Assembly (NCBI RefSeq): GCF_000330505.1
Contig: NW_004443552.1
Coordinates: 224,474 to 288,473 of the forward strand
Direction of reading: 5' to 3'
Length of the DNA stretch: 64,000 nt
DNA from: Entamoeba invadens IP1
Lineage: Eukaryota; Evosea; Mastigamoebida; Endamoebidae
Position numbers and translations under genes: made by a program
In this document: piece by piece, positions 32,506 to 42,562 of the stretch
How positions within the stretch are numbered: the stretch's first letter is position 1
Layout: each line of letters opens with the position of its first letter
The notes under the pieces: model-generated
Databases searched by the model: none
The model's input: the letters and a program-made list of their open reading frames with translations, nothing else
What the model was told of the DNA's origin: nothing

Positions 32506-33207
32506 ATGAGTTGTGGGAAGGAGTGTAAGAAGGAAGAAAAGAAGGAGTTTTGCTGCATGAAGCAGGAGATGGTCTGCCCTATAAAAAGAGCTTATGGGAA
32601 GTTTTTGAACAAGTTTGAGAAAGCTTCTATTGGACATCAAGCCCCACTCTTTAAGGCAAAATGTTTCTGTCCGAAGGGAACACTGACTGAATTCAATTTG
32701 GAAGATTTTAAAGGCAAATTTGTAGTCTTGTTGTTCTACCCACTTGATTGGACTTTTGTCTGCCCAACGGAGATGTTGGGATATTCGAAACTTGCCGAAG
32801 AAATGAAGGATGTCCAATTTGTTGGCATTTCTGTTGATTCCGTCTTCACACACAAAGCATGGTGCGACGCTCCAAAAGAAATTGGAGGCATTGGAAAGCT
32901 TGCCTTCCCACTTGTTTCCGATATCAAGAAATGTATTTCAATCAAGTACAATATGTTGAACATCGACGAAGGAATTGCAAGAAGAGGGTATGTCATTATC
33001 GACGACAAAGGCCTTGTGAGATATACTCAAACCAATGACGATGGTATTGGAAGAAACACTGAAGAGACTAAGAGAATCATTGAGGCAATTAAGTTCTCTG
33101 ATAAGCATGGTGATGTCTGTCCATTGAACTGGGTTCCGGGAAAAGATACTATGAAGCCGACTCCAGATTCCATGGTGGAGTATCTTAAAAAGCATCATCA
33201 AAAATAA
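32506..33207 (+). CDS. 2-Cys peroxiredoxin with Cys/Lys-rich N-terminus (Entamoeba 29-kDa antigen type)
   Basis: A 233-residue thiol peroxidase reducing hydrogen peroxide and organic peroxides. The peroxidatic Cys86 lies in DWTFVCPTEM and the resolving Cys205 in GDVCPLNW. The Arg and Thr of the active site are in the expected places (PLDWTF, GIARRGYV). The N-terminal ~40 residues add seven cysteines among lysines (CGKECKKEEKKEFCC), the hallmark of the Entamoeba 29-kDa surface antigen peroxiredoxin, an abundant antioxidant and virulence-linked protein in E. histolytica. This extension strongly supports the genus assignment. It is probably reduced by a thioredoxin. Confidence 0.95.
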   Translation: MSCGKECKKEEKKEFCCMKQEMVCPIKRAYGKFLNKFEKASIGHQAPLFKAKCFCPKGTLTEFNLEDFKGKFVVLLFYPLDWTFVCPTEMLGYSKLAEEMKDVQFVGISVDSVFTHKAWCDAPKEIGGIGKLAFPLVSDIKKCISIKYNMLNIDEGIARRGYVIIDDKGLVRYTQTNDDGIGRNTEETKRIIEAIKFSDKHGDVCPLNWVPGKDTMKPTPDSMVEYLKKHHQK

Positions 33208-33823
33208 ATGAAACATTTCGATATGGTTTTGTTTAAGTATTTTGAGGTTTTCAATCTAATAAATAATTACTGTAAATGACTATATTTTTGATTAATTACT
33301 ATTACTTGAAAATTATAGTAAAACAACTATTAAAAATAACATATATTTATTATATAAAAAAAGACACTTTTAGGAAGATAATGGATCATATTTCTTTTAT
33401 TTATATTGAAAAAGATAAATATAATAAATGACAAGACCAAAAAGGCGTCCTCAAACACCTAAAAAAAGTCTTTTTTTTTGTTTCTTTTGCGTTGATTAAA
33501 GTATTTCAAGCTAAAAGGAACATAAATATGGTCCAACAAAATCAGTAAATTGTGGGAGAATTCTATTGAAACACAATTGAGAGGAAAAACCCTAAATGGT
33601 AGTCAATAAATATCCACTTTGTGAAGACTTTTTATTGCAAAAACGTAAAGAGAAAGGTGTTGAATTCCCAGAAAAATACCTGAAAAGAAAGAGTACAGAA
33701 GAGACAAAATTTGGATTGAAAGAAATGGGGAGGAAAATGGTCCAAATACGACTGCAAAAGAGGGAACACAACAACTAGTTTATATAAAGAGTTTGAACTG
33801 CGAACTTGAATTAAGGAATTGAG
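33208..33823. other. Intergenic region with one doubtful small frame
   Basis: 616 bp between the peroxiredoxin and F-BAR genes. Mostly AT-rich. The small frame at 33596-33778 is listed separately at low confidence. Confidence 0.6.
33596..33778 (+). CDS. Doubtful small protein of 60 residues
   Basis: A 60-codon frame with basic, hydrophilic composition (KRKEKGVEFPEKYLKRK). It is listed because AAAACCCTAAATGG at 33586-33599, an AACCCT-type element like those before eL18 and PUF, overlaps its ATG. It could instead belong to the promoter or 5' leader of the F-BAR gene, whose ATG is 226 bp downstream. No family recognised. Confidence 0.25.
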   Translation: MVVNKYPLCEDFLLQKRKEKGVEFPEKYLKRKSTEETKFGLKEMGRKMVQIRLQKREHNN

Positions 33824-35078
33824 ATGAGCTTTGCAGAGAACCTTATAGATGGATTGGATGTGGTGTACAAACACTCGACAAACAACACAAAGGCGTTTTC
33901 TGATATCAAAGACTTTTTATCGAAAATGGCGTCGGAGCGAAAGGACTATGAAAAGCGTATGACAAAATTAGTTCAAGATTTCCGACAAAAGAAGATCTGT
34001 GGGCCAAACAGTTTGTTTTATGGGACCGTGAAAGATGCTCTTGAGAGTTATTTGAATGCCATCGAAGAAAATGTGAACACGGAGTCTGCGATAACAAATG
34101 TGTTTAGTATGAGCGCTAAAGACCTTGAAAACCAAATCAAAGAATATGAAAAACAAGCAAAAGGATTGATTGCTGACGGACAAAGAATTACTAAAGACTT
34201 TGAAAAGCAAAAAGATGTGTTAAAAAAAGACAAAGACACCTTTGTGAAGTTGTCGAAAGACGCCGACTCGGCAAGCGTCGCTGTTGAAAAAGCTATGCAA
34301 GACCAAACCACTAAAGTCAACAAAATGCAACAACTCACAACTAAAAAGGAATCGGCTATTGAAAAGGCTAAAGAAGCAGATCAAAACTATAGAGCTACAG
34401 TCCAACTTACTAATGAGAGACTCCACGACTATTATAATTCACAACAACCAAACACTTTATCTCAATTCCAAGCATTCGAAGAGACTATTATTAACGCTAT
34501 TAAGGACTTGATGACTAAATTCGGCTTGGCATTTACAGCTCTCCCAGACGCTTATTCCAAATTCGTCGAATTCACAAAGAGCAAATTTGACGCCGTTTGT
34601 TACTTAGAGTTTCAGTGCAAAATATTGTCAAGTGATGTGACTGACTTTGTAGATTGACGCTGACGCAGATATCAACACTTTCGCGACAACTAAAGCAACG
34701 AATGGTCATATGCCAGACGATTTCCCAATCGAAGACGCAAGTGGAAACATCCTCTTCGAGGGAGCAAGTAACGCGGGATCACAACCAATGGCTCAACAAC
34801 CAGCCTCATACTCACAACCTCAAATGGGAGGGGCGGTTTCACAACCAGTCGCTCAACAACAAGAACCAGAAGCCGCGGGCGACCAAAAAACAACGACGTC
34901 CACACAAGTCAAAGCATTGTATGACTACACCGCGGAGGCCGAAAGTGAGTTAACTATCCACGAGGGAGACATTTTGGTCATCACAGAGAAGCACTCGAGC
35001 GGGTGGTGGTTCGCGACGAACGACAAGGGGCAGTCGGGGTTTGTCCCCGAGAATTACGTTGAGCCCATCAGCGCCTAA
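33824..35078 (+). CDS. F-BAR (FCH) and SH3 domain membrane-curvature protein, two exons
   Basis: Exons 33824-34594 and 34653-35078, phase 0 over a 58-nt GTTTGT..TAG intron, 398 residues. The first ~255 residues are an F-BAR helical bundle (FAENLIDGLDVVYKHS, IKDFLSKMASERKDYEKR, YEKQAKGLIADGQRITKD). A Gln/Pro/Ala-rich linker follows (QPMAQQPASYSQPQMGG). The last ~60 residues are an SH3 domain with the ALYDYTAEAESELTI, GWWFATN and GFVPENYVE signatures. Such PACSIN/syndapin- or Cip4-like proteins bind and bend membranes and link to actin nucleation or dynamin during endocytosis. The Q-rich linker is repetitive at DNA level (CAACAACCA). Confidence 0.92.
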
Positions 35079-35141
35079 TTGAAAAGTTCACTTCTGGAAT
35101 TTCGGTTGCCGAACTGTAAATAGCGAGAACTGAATATTTGA

Positions 35142-36284
35142 ATGATTGAACTTATAATTGCCCTCAGTGCATTGCACACTCTTGCTTATTGCGACTATTA
35201 TAAGAATAACACCCTCTTCTTTGTTAAAGACGAAATTTGTAAGTTCGATCCAGAGGTGTATAGTTACTCCATATCTCATCGAGTCAGCTTTAACTTTCTT
35301 AACACAAGTAAAGAACTCACCGTGTTCTTGGACGACTCAAAAGACGTCGACTTTGTACTTGGACTTGATAGTATGAAGACTATGATACCTCGAAAACAGT
35401 ATTTCTCTTCACTTGAAAAGTTGAATGTATATGGGAGTGGAGTGCAAGAACCACATACACTCACTCTGATGGCCCTGGAAATTCAGAAGGATTTTGAATT
35501 GAATGTGTACACTCCAAATACTACAATAAGAGTGTCGAAGAATGACATGGAATATCCTATCACCTACAAGATAACAAGTGTCGATGGGAATAAAGTGGTC
35601 TTTGTGAGAGGCGTAACAAGCCCAGCAGACCATGTTATTCTTGTTGGTAACGTCTCAGTGGCGTGGCAGAACTCCAACTCGAAGCACAGAGAGTCGTGTG
35701 AAATTACGTTTGTTTCTGAAGGGAAGGTGTCAACTACTCCGTTTAAGTTTAGTGTATATGGTGTTGTTCAAGAAGCAGAGAAATTGAATGCATTATGTGA
35801 AAGAAAGGGTTACACCAGATTTACGGATTGTAACGATGAAGAGTTTCAAACCAATGTCTTACAACATGAGACAGATAACTTGTGCTCATGCAAATTCCTT
35901 TGGAGTGATGAGAGAGGAGTTCATTATAACAAGTGGGACTGTGATATTTATTCACAGTATTTAGACTTAATAGCATATTTACCCAATGCTGTTATAACAG
36001 GAAATTGGAGTGGAATCACAGTGAGAAACACAAACGCCAGTTTTGTAAATGAACACGCAAAATGGGTGGTATTGAATAACACAATTATTAAAGGAAGTGT
36101 TATTGCTGAAAAGGTCAAAGTTCTTAGAAACGTTTTCGCTGACAACGTTGAAGCTAAAGATATTTATATCGAAGGAATATTATTCGTGAAAACAGCTAAA
36201 TTGGGGGTGCAATTCAAGTTTGGGAAAGAAGAGAATGGATACAAAGAGGTCATTTTGTATAACAAAGAAAAGAAGGAACTTTAA
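35142..36284 (+). CDS. Secreted protein of unknown family
   Basis: A 380-residue protein starting MIELIIALSALHTLAYC, a signal peptide, with no C-terminal membrane span or GPI-type tail, so it is predicted to be secreted. Cysteines cluster around residues 225-270 (ALCERKGYTRFTDC, DNLCSCKFLW), and the last third alternates hydrophobic and polar residues (VIAEKVKVLRNVFADNVEA), suggesting a beta-rich solenoid. N-glycosylation sites include NNT, NTS, NVS, NWS and NAS. The composition resembles the large membrane protein at 37867 and may be a distant relative. It starts only 64 bp after the F-BAR gene. Confidence 0.75.
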   Translation: MIELIIALSALHTLAYCDYYKNNTLFFVKDEICKFDPEVYSYSISHRVSFNFLNTSKELTVFLDDSKDVDFVLGLDSMKTMIPRKQYFSSLEKLNVYGSGVQEPHTLTLMALEIQKDFELNVYTPNTTIRVSKNDMEYPITYKITSVDGNKVVFVRGVTSPADHVILVGNVSVAWQNSNSKHRESCEITFVSEGKVSTTPFKFSVYGVVQEAEKLNALCERKGYTRFTDCNDEEFQTNVLQHETDNLCSCKFLWSDERGVHYNKWDCDIYSQYLDLIAYLPNAVITGNWSGITVRNTNASFVNEHAKWVVLNNTIIKGSVIAEKVKVLRNVFADNVEAKDIYIEGILFVKTAKLGVQFKFGKEENGYKEVILYNKEKKEL

Positions 36285-36818
36285 AACAATTTTTATTATT
36301 AATAATTATATTAATAATAATAATATATATTTATTTTTTTTAAATGGTATATTTATAAAAGAAAAACCACATTTATGAAGTTAATAAAAAAATTTGGAAA
36401 ATATTTTTGTGGATAGCATTTTTGAGTTTTTTAGTATTTGACTTTTCTATCGAAGCTTCCGTTTTTTAGAAAAAAATTTCTTGAAATATTTTCCTACAAG
36501 CCAATCCCGTAAGCGTTTTTTTTGAATACCAATAGAAAATAAATGATAAATAAACTATATTGTATAATATTATTTCGTTTACATTTCATTTTTGGGAATT
36601 CAAAAGTAAAGGCCTCTGAGGTTTAAAAGGACATTTTTTTCGAACCACACATTCTGACAAACACAAAGAATATAATAAAAAGCTATACATTACTAGTAAA
36701 GTAATACTGAGTAAGAGAAGATCGTAATAATTCGACCGTAGTTGTAGTTTTGGCTGTTTCAGAAAAGGAATTTCTTCCGAGCTATAAAAGGAACTTGTGT
36801 TTGTAGAACATTCAAAAG
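36285..36818. other. Intergenic region with TLDc-gene promoter
   Basis: 534 bp, AT-rich at left. TATAAAAGGAACT at 36783-36795 combines a TATA-like and a GAAC-like element 24-36 bp before the TLDc ATG at 36819. Nothing else seen. Confidence 0.6.
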
Positions 36819-37397
36819 ATGACAGCGAAAGTGATTAACAACAACGACGTTCTTGGGTTTGAATCAGAGAAAGCGACTTGCCCTCAAAGACTCAACTCGA
36901 TGGATCTACTTTCCGAGTGGACTGGGTTAACTCGATCATTAAAGATCTATGACTCTGAGATCGATGAGTTGGAGTCAAATGCTCTCTGGAAAAAGGTTCA
37001 AGGGAGAAAGAATGTGATGTTTGTAGTTGTAACAAACACGGGAGATGTTTTTGGGTCCTTCCATGGTATATTGCCTGAGAAACAAGGTGCTTGGGTGAGA
37101 GAAGATAAAGACCAATTCATCTTCTCTTTAGATAACAACCAAGGCTATCAACCAACTAAGTTTAAGCCAAAGTCAATGACCCACCAACTTCTTTCAATCG
37201 CCAAGAAAAATCAGAAACAAAAAATGTTTTGGATATCAGACGCTTTTCGAATTAACTCAGAAGACAAAAGTTACATCTCAAGTTCCTTTTCTCGATTTTA
37301 CGAAGATACAACTCATTCGGACGGTAATATATTCACAGGGTCTGTATACCCACTCACCTTCTCCGTTGTATCTTGTGTAGCTTTCCAATGGTTCTGA
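36819..37397 (+). CDS. TLDc-domain protein (first of two in the window)
   Basis: A 192-residue protein that is almost entirely a divergent TLDc domain. Key blocks are LLSEWTGLTRSLKIYDSE, VMFVVVTNTGDVFGSFHG, DQFIFSLDN and the end VVSCVAFQWF. They align with the second TLDc gene at 59390 (SLIYDSDVDG, NVMIIVITYNKYVFGSF, VVALKW). TLDc proteins are linked to oxidative-stress protection and V-ATPase binding in animals and yeast; Entamoeba has many short TLDc proteins of unknown role. No signal peptide. It sits between two secreted or membrane protein genes on the same strand. Confidence 0.82.
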   Translation: MTAKVINNNDVLGFESEKATCPQRLNSMDLLSEWTGLTRSLKIYDSEIDELESNALWKKVQGRKNVMFVVVTNTGDVFGSFHGILPEKQGAWVREDKDQFIFSLDNNQGYQPTKFKPKSMTHQLLSIAKKNQKQKMFWISDAFRINSEDKSYISSSFSRFYEDTTHSDGNIFTGSVYPLTFSVVSCVAFQWF

Positions 37398-37866
37398 ATA
37401 TGTTTCTAATAGATGTGTTGTTTCCTTATTGTACCATCTTTTTTATCGGTTAATAATCTTGTATGTAATAACAAACAATTTATTTTTTTATTTCCTTTAA
37501 AAATCGCAATCCAAATCAAAAGTGTTAATTTATTGTAATTTTAACAAATAATTAATAAAAATTAATTCTAATAAACATTTTAAAACTTTAATGTTTGAGA
37601 TTATTATTTACATTTAAATTATATTATAATTATTTATAAACTATAAATATAAAAGTGTTTTATATAGTAAATAATTTATAATGAACTATTTTTATTCTTA
37701 TTGTGGAACTGTCTTTTATTGTAAATAACTTAATAACAAGTCGAAACACTAAGACAAAGTTTTAAAGTTCCCGATTCTTTGCGATAAAAAGTTAATACAT
37801 TCCAAAAACCCCTTTTTACTTTTTTTTAACACTTTTCAAGAACTGAACTTATAAGGAATAAGCCTC
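37398..37866. other. AT-rich intergenic spacer
   Basis: 469 bp without a credible gene. GAACTGAACTTATAAGG at 37841-37857, just before the next ATG at 37867, has a doubled GAAC-like motif followed by a TATAAG-like sequence. Confidence 0.6.
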
Positions 37867-40470
37867 ATGCTGTCTCTTTTAGTTTTATTTGCAGTATTAG
37901 GCGATATTACTATGAGTGCAAAAAGTGTCTGTGAATGTACGGTTCTCTCAGACAAACTCTACACAAGCAATTGTGTTGATGAAAAAGGCGAAAAAGTCCC
38001 GTCAAACGCCGCTTGTGTTTACACGATATCGACGCCAATTGACGCCCCAATTGAGTTAGAAAATGTCGACGAATTGCGTGTGAAAGTTCCATCACGATTT
38101 AATGTCCGCGACGTCGTTATCAATAAATTAGTCATCGAGGACTTGGCAGTCTTCACACGAACATCTCCCGAATCGAAACTCCAAATCAACCAATTAGTCG
38201 CTTCAAAGGCAAAAACAGTCACCTTTTCTACAGACACATTTGTGTTGTCATCTGATGGATTTGTTGATGTTATAGTGAGTGGGGGGTCGAAGGTGTTATT
38301 TAGTGGGCAGATCAATCGACTGACCACCGATGGGAGTTTCTCGTGTGTGTTATGTAAGGTCAACGAACTTGAAGTCCAAGGCCCGACGGAGATTACAATG
38401 AACGAAGTCGATCTCAAAAAAGTCATATTGAAAACTTCAAACTTCCATTTGTTCTCGCCACAACTGACTAAATTAGATATCAAAGAGTTGATTGTCGACA
38501 TGAAGTCAGACTACTTGCAAACACTTTCGTTGATCCACTCGGCTTCTGTTATACCAGAAGATATGATTAAGACTCTTAAAGTCGTTGACACTAAAAACAA
38601 CGTCATCAAAGGAACTATTAAAAGAAAGTGCCAAGGGTATGAGGTCTTTTTTGTCACTAATAGTAACAACGAAGTCATCTGCCACCCTATCACATGTGTT
38701 TATAAGTTCAAGGGATTCAATATGAAGTCGTGTCCTATGGCAGAAAGGAATGTCGGCGATTCACTGATACCAGCAAATATGATCATTGAAGAACCAATTT
38801 GGGACGACAAGTGGAGTGCGTTGAAGTACACCAATGTCATTTTTAAGACGCAAGGAAAAGGACTGAATCTCCAAAAAAAAGAAATCAAAACGGAAACATT
38901 AACCTTTGAGACTGGGAAGTACTCACTTGAGAACGCACAATACAATGGAATTGTAGTGAAGAGTGGAGTCGTTTTAAATATGACAAATGTCATTGTTGAC
39001 AGATTTGAAAGTAAAGAAGCTCAACTTGTGATCGACGAAGTCATTGTAGTGTCTCTCCTCGATTTTAAGGCGAACACAGTGACTATGACTGGAAACTTGA
39101 ACTTTGGCAGCGCACAGTCGAAAGAAGTTGTCAAAGCGTTTTTTGATAAAGACGAGGTCGACACTGATAAGGGAAAGTTTCTGATGCAGAAGAAGACTGA
39201 TTTCTTTGTTGAAGAAATCAGTATCATGTCTTCTGTGTTCCCAGTGATTGAAGACTTTGGGAAAGGAAAAATGTACTTTGAAGAAGGCGTCTATGTTACG
39301 GCAAAGAATAGAGAAGGGGATGGGTGTGTGATGTTAGCCGATTCCAATCAAGTTGATGCAATCACATTGAAAGGGACCAATTTGGTATTGGACCAAAACC
39401 ACATCTCAGCATATTGGTGTAGTGATGCGCAAGACATTCCTCCTTCTTTTATTACATGTGACATGAAACGTTCATATAAGAAGAATGGCGTGTATACCAT
39501 TGGGTCGGAGACTATTAAGAATGCTGGATGTGAGGAAAGCGACGAACAAATAGTGAGCTACGTGTTTGAAGAGGACGACGTTGTTGTGAATTTTGAGGCC
39601 CGTCGGGTTGGGCGAGTCGAAGCGAAAAAGATCACCTTTAAGACTCAGTTGGAGCAAGTGGAGTTGGACGAAATCAACGCAAAAGAAATTACATTTGACG
39701 GGAACTTCTTCAGCAGTTTGATAAGTATCCAAGAGAAAGGCAAGTGTAATATCAAAGGCATAGTTTCTTTTGATAAAATTTTATGCCAAACTGAAAAGAC
39801 TGAAATTACAGTAGAGGAAGGGTCTTTCTTAGAGAGCACTGGCGATGTCGTCGACTCATTGAAGATCGTTTTAAAGAGTAAAGCTGCGTTCCATGGGTAT
39901 GGGAGAGAGTATGGCTTTGATATCTCTAACACTGATTTTGATATAGCGAATGACGCTATAGTCAAAGTGAATTCGGAGTGTGATATGAATAACGTGAATA
40001 TCAAATTAGGGTTGTTGAATCAACATGCTGTGAACTTGTACAGTGGGTCTTTGAAGAACGTGAATGTTTTCTTAGTTATTCCGAATAGTGCAGTTCTCAG
40101 AGCAACAAAGAAGAACCCACAATATCTTGTGTACTCTGAAAAGGGTATTACAATTGAAAACTTTAATACGTACATCTCCGAAGGTATTGTGCAAGAGGCA
40201 ACAGAAACTACCGTTGCATGCAATGGGCATTGGATCCTTGCAAATCTGAAAACTTCAAAAGCTAAGTGTATAAGTAAAGGTATTAATATCAGAGGAAAAG
40301 ATACATTCACAGAACCAGAAAGATGGAGTCGAAAGAAAACGACGTTCAAATGGACGTACATAATAGTTGCTGTACCAGTCCTTGCGGCTGTTGTCTTCAT
40401 CATTTACTCGTTTTGCAAGACGTCGAAGACTTCGACTGGTCAAAAGACTAAGAATATACTGGAGGATTAA
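37867..40470 (+). CDS. Large type I membrane protein, probable beta-solenoid ectodomain
   Basis: 867 residues: a signal peptide (LSLLVLFAVLGDI), a ~810-residue extracellular part, a membrane span near residues 825-848 (YIIVAVPVLAAVVFIIYSF) and a short basic tail. The ectodomain shows repeated strands of alternating hydrophobic residues (VRDVVINKLVIEDLAVF, VGRVEAKKITFKTQLEQ), typical of right-handed beta-helices or solenoids, and scattered cysteine pairs (CSDAQDIPPSFITC). It has no recognisable enzyme motif. Topology suggests a surface receptor or adhesin-like protein. It may share ancestry with the secreted protein at 35142. No intron. Confidence 0.75.
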   Translation: MLSLLVLFAVLGDITMSAKSVCECTVLSDKLYTSNCVDEKGEKVPSNAACVYTISTPIDAPIELENVDELRVKVPSRFNVRDVVINKLVIEDLAVFTRTSPESKLQINQLVASKAKTVTFSTDTFVLSSDGFVDVIVSGGSKVLFSGQINRLTTDGSFSCVLCKVNELEVQGPTEITMNEVDLKKVILKTSNFHLFSPQLTKLDIKELIVDMKSDYLQTLSLIHSASVIPEDMIKTLKVVDTKNNVIKGTIKRKCQGYEVFFVTNSNNEVICHPITCVYKFKGFNMKSCPMAERNVGDSLIPANMIIEEPIWDDKWSALKYTNVIFKTQGKGLNLQKKEIKTETLTFETGKYSLENAQYNGIVVKSGVVLNMTNVIVDRFESKEAQLVIDEVIVVSLLDFKANTVTMTGNLNFGSAQSKEVVKAFFDKDEVDTDKGKFLMQKKTDFFVEEISIMSSVFPVIEDFGKGKMYFEEGVYVTAKNREGDGCVMLADSNQVDAITLKGTNLVLDQNHISAYWCSDAQDIPPSFITCDMKRSYKKNGVYTIGSETIKNAGCEESDEQIVSYVFEEDDVVVNFEARRVGRVEAKKITFKTQLEQVELDEINAKEITFDGNFFSSLISIQEKGKCNIKGIVSFDKILCQTEKTEITVEEGSFLESTGDVVDSLKIVLKSKAAFHGYGREYGFDISNTDFDIANDAIVKVNSECDMNNVNIKLGLLNQHAVNLYSGSLKNVNVFLVIPNSAVLRATKKNPQYLVYSEKGITIENFNTYISEGIVQEATETTVACNGHWILANLKTSKAKCISKGINIRGKDTFTEPERWSRKKTTFKWTYIIVAVPVLAAVVFIIYSFCKTSKTSTGQKTKNILED

Positions 40471-40600
40471 TACTAAACACATTTCTTGTTCTATTTTTTT
40501 TTATGTTGAAAATCTTAGTCAACTCTATTATTAAGTGATAGTACATTTACATAAGATTTTTTTTTTAAAGAAGTGACATAAAAAATTCCAATTAATTAAA

Positions 40601-40615
40601 AATGAACTATAAAAG
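40601..40615 (+). promoter_or_regulatory. GAAC element plus TATA box of the COG3 gene
   Basis: AATGAACT at 40601-40608 is an exact match to the Entamoeba GAAC promoter element and overlaps TATAAAAG at 40608-40615. The pair ends 14 bp before the ATG of a proposed 8-nt first exon at 40629, which supports that start. Confidence 0.7.
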
Positions 40616-40628
40616 AAAAAGACAAGTG

Positions 40629-42415
40629 ATGGAGGTGTTTGTATCTATAACAATAGAACAATCAAACTAATTTATAGAATCAAACAATTACAACAACAAC
40701 TCGACACTCTTTCTTTGATCGAAAAAAGTCTGAGCGAGCAATCGCAACGAACAAATGAAGTCGACGAGTTGGTCACCGGCATCGACGAGAAGTCGTCGGA
40801 CCTTTTTGGGAAGTGCAATGTCATATTAAAAAAGAAAAAGGAACAACAAAACACACTTGAGGCGATTAATAAGGAGATAAGGTACTACGACGCTTTCGAC
40901 GAACTCGCGCGGGCAATCTCAAACCCAAAGTCGATTGATTTCTACTCTGCGCAGTTCAAGAACGTGTACTTGGAAATTAGCGATTGCATCGATTATTTCC
41001 AGATGAAGGTTTGGATACGCCTTTCATTATAAAATAGTACTGATCAACAGAAGACAGACTCAGTGTGTTATAACTACTTCCTGCGATACCAACAACTCAA
41101 GAGCAAAGCACTCAACTACCTCTCCGTCTTTGTGAAGAAACAAATTGATGTGATGCATCAGTCGTGTAAGACACTTCCCGTTCTCCCCCTCAGTCAATTC
41201 ACAACAAGTACGTTATACGAGTCACAAGTGTCTGCGAACTTTTCGACACTTATTGACATTTTGAAATTGAAAAACGGGATTCTCGAGTCGTCGTATTTGG
41301 ACGAATGCGTGAAGCACTATATAGCAATCAGAAAAGCACTTCTCTTACCTTATGTCAGCAAGTTGTTGACAACACTCGAACAAATCAATCCGAATGCAAG
41401 TGTTGTCACTCGAGAAGGCGGGATCTATCTCTTCACAATCTTCTATAAGGAAGGGAAGCTGTTCCGTTCGCTGTTTTCACAAGACAGTCAAGCCCTTAAA
41501 GTTGTGTTGGGAGAGGTTTTCGAAGTGTATTCAACATATGTATCAACACTCTGTTACTCATGCCATGACCTTGGTGTGTTGTGTACTGCATTGACTTACT
41601 TACGAGATGAACAAATTTTGTATCGATTACCACATTCAAAGCTCGTCGCGTTACCGGAATATGCGCCATTCCAGGCGTGTGTTGAAACTTTGATTTCTTT
41701 GATATCGGAAAGACTGTTACATGTGTCTTTGTTGTTGGTGAACACTTTAATAGCAAATTACTCGCCACAAACAAGCGATTTGGACTATCCAAATATTTTC
41801 AAGACGTCGAGTATCTCCGATTTACCGTTCAGACTTGTGTTGTATCCACCAACAGCAAACACCCTCACACTACTTTCAAATCTGCATTTTGCACTCGACC
41901 CAAAACCATTTTCGGAAGTTGCGTCGACGGCCGTGATATCGTGTGTGGACGCCGTGTTGAGAGCTTCTAAAATGGTGTGTCCAGATAAGCAATTTGATGG
42001 CAAACTTTTTGCTATCAGAAATCTGTGTATTCTGCGAGACCAAATAGTCCCCTTCACATGTGTGGATGACTCATTGCGTAAAGTCGAGTCTGCCATCCAA
42101 GAATTAAGCGGTGAGGTATGCAACGAGATTTTGAAGATCTTATGTCCGACTGGTGTGGAGTCGTTGCGTAAGATTGGGGAGAAGTTAGATGGTGTTGATT
42201 CCCAAATTCTTCAAGAAGTGAACACGTCCATACCCCGTGTGAAAGATATTTTGTTGCTCTTTAATGTTTACCTCCATCAAGTCCACCAGAAAGAGCTGAT
42301 TGAAATCTTCAAAGCAAGGATTTTGTACTTCTCTCATAAGCTAGCCGTCATCCTAAGGAAGGAAGAATTTGAAAAACAGTTTGTTGAAGGGGTATCTGTA
42401 GTCTTTACAGAGTAA
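40629..42415 (+). CDS. COG3: Conserved oligomeric Golgi complex subunit 3 (COG3), three exons with an 8-nt first exon
   Basis: Exons 40629-40636, 40678-41008 and 41051-42415, 567 residues. COG3 is a core lobe-A subunit of the COG tether for retrograde vesicles within the Golgi. The N-terminal half has the COG3/Sec34 signature INKEIRYYDAFDELARAIS then DCIDYF and YNYFLRYQQLKSKAL; the rest is a helical rod. Exon 1 encodes only Met-Glu and two bases of a Val codon. It is proposed because the long second frame has no suitable ATG, an exact GT|A join is available (intron 40637-40677, GTTTGT..TAG, 41 nt), and a GAAC/TATA promoter lies just upstream. Intron 2 is 42 nt, GTTTGG..CAG. Human COG3 is longer (828), so the C-terminus is shortened. 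Confidence 0.82.
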
Positions 42416-42562
42416 ATCAAAGCACTTCAGTGTTGTTTAGTGTTATATATTAATAAATTAATTAAATAATTAAATAAAGTAATTAAGAGAATAATTTACT
42501 ATTATGTAGTTATAATATTATATTACTCTCAAAATAGAACGAATAAAAAATCATGAATCAAG

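Noticed and set aside
40637..40656. 20-nt intron alternative in COG3
   Set aside because: Also in frame, but the 41-nt version matches the normal size range of this window.
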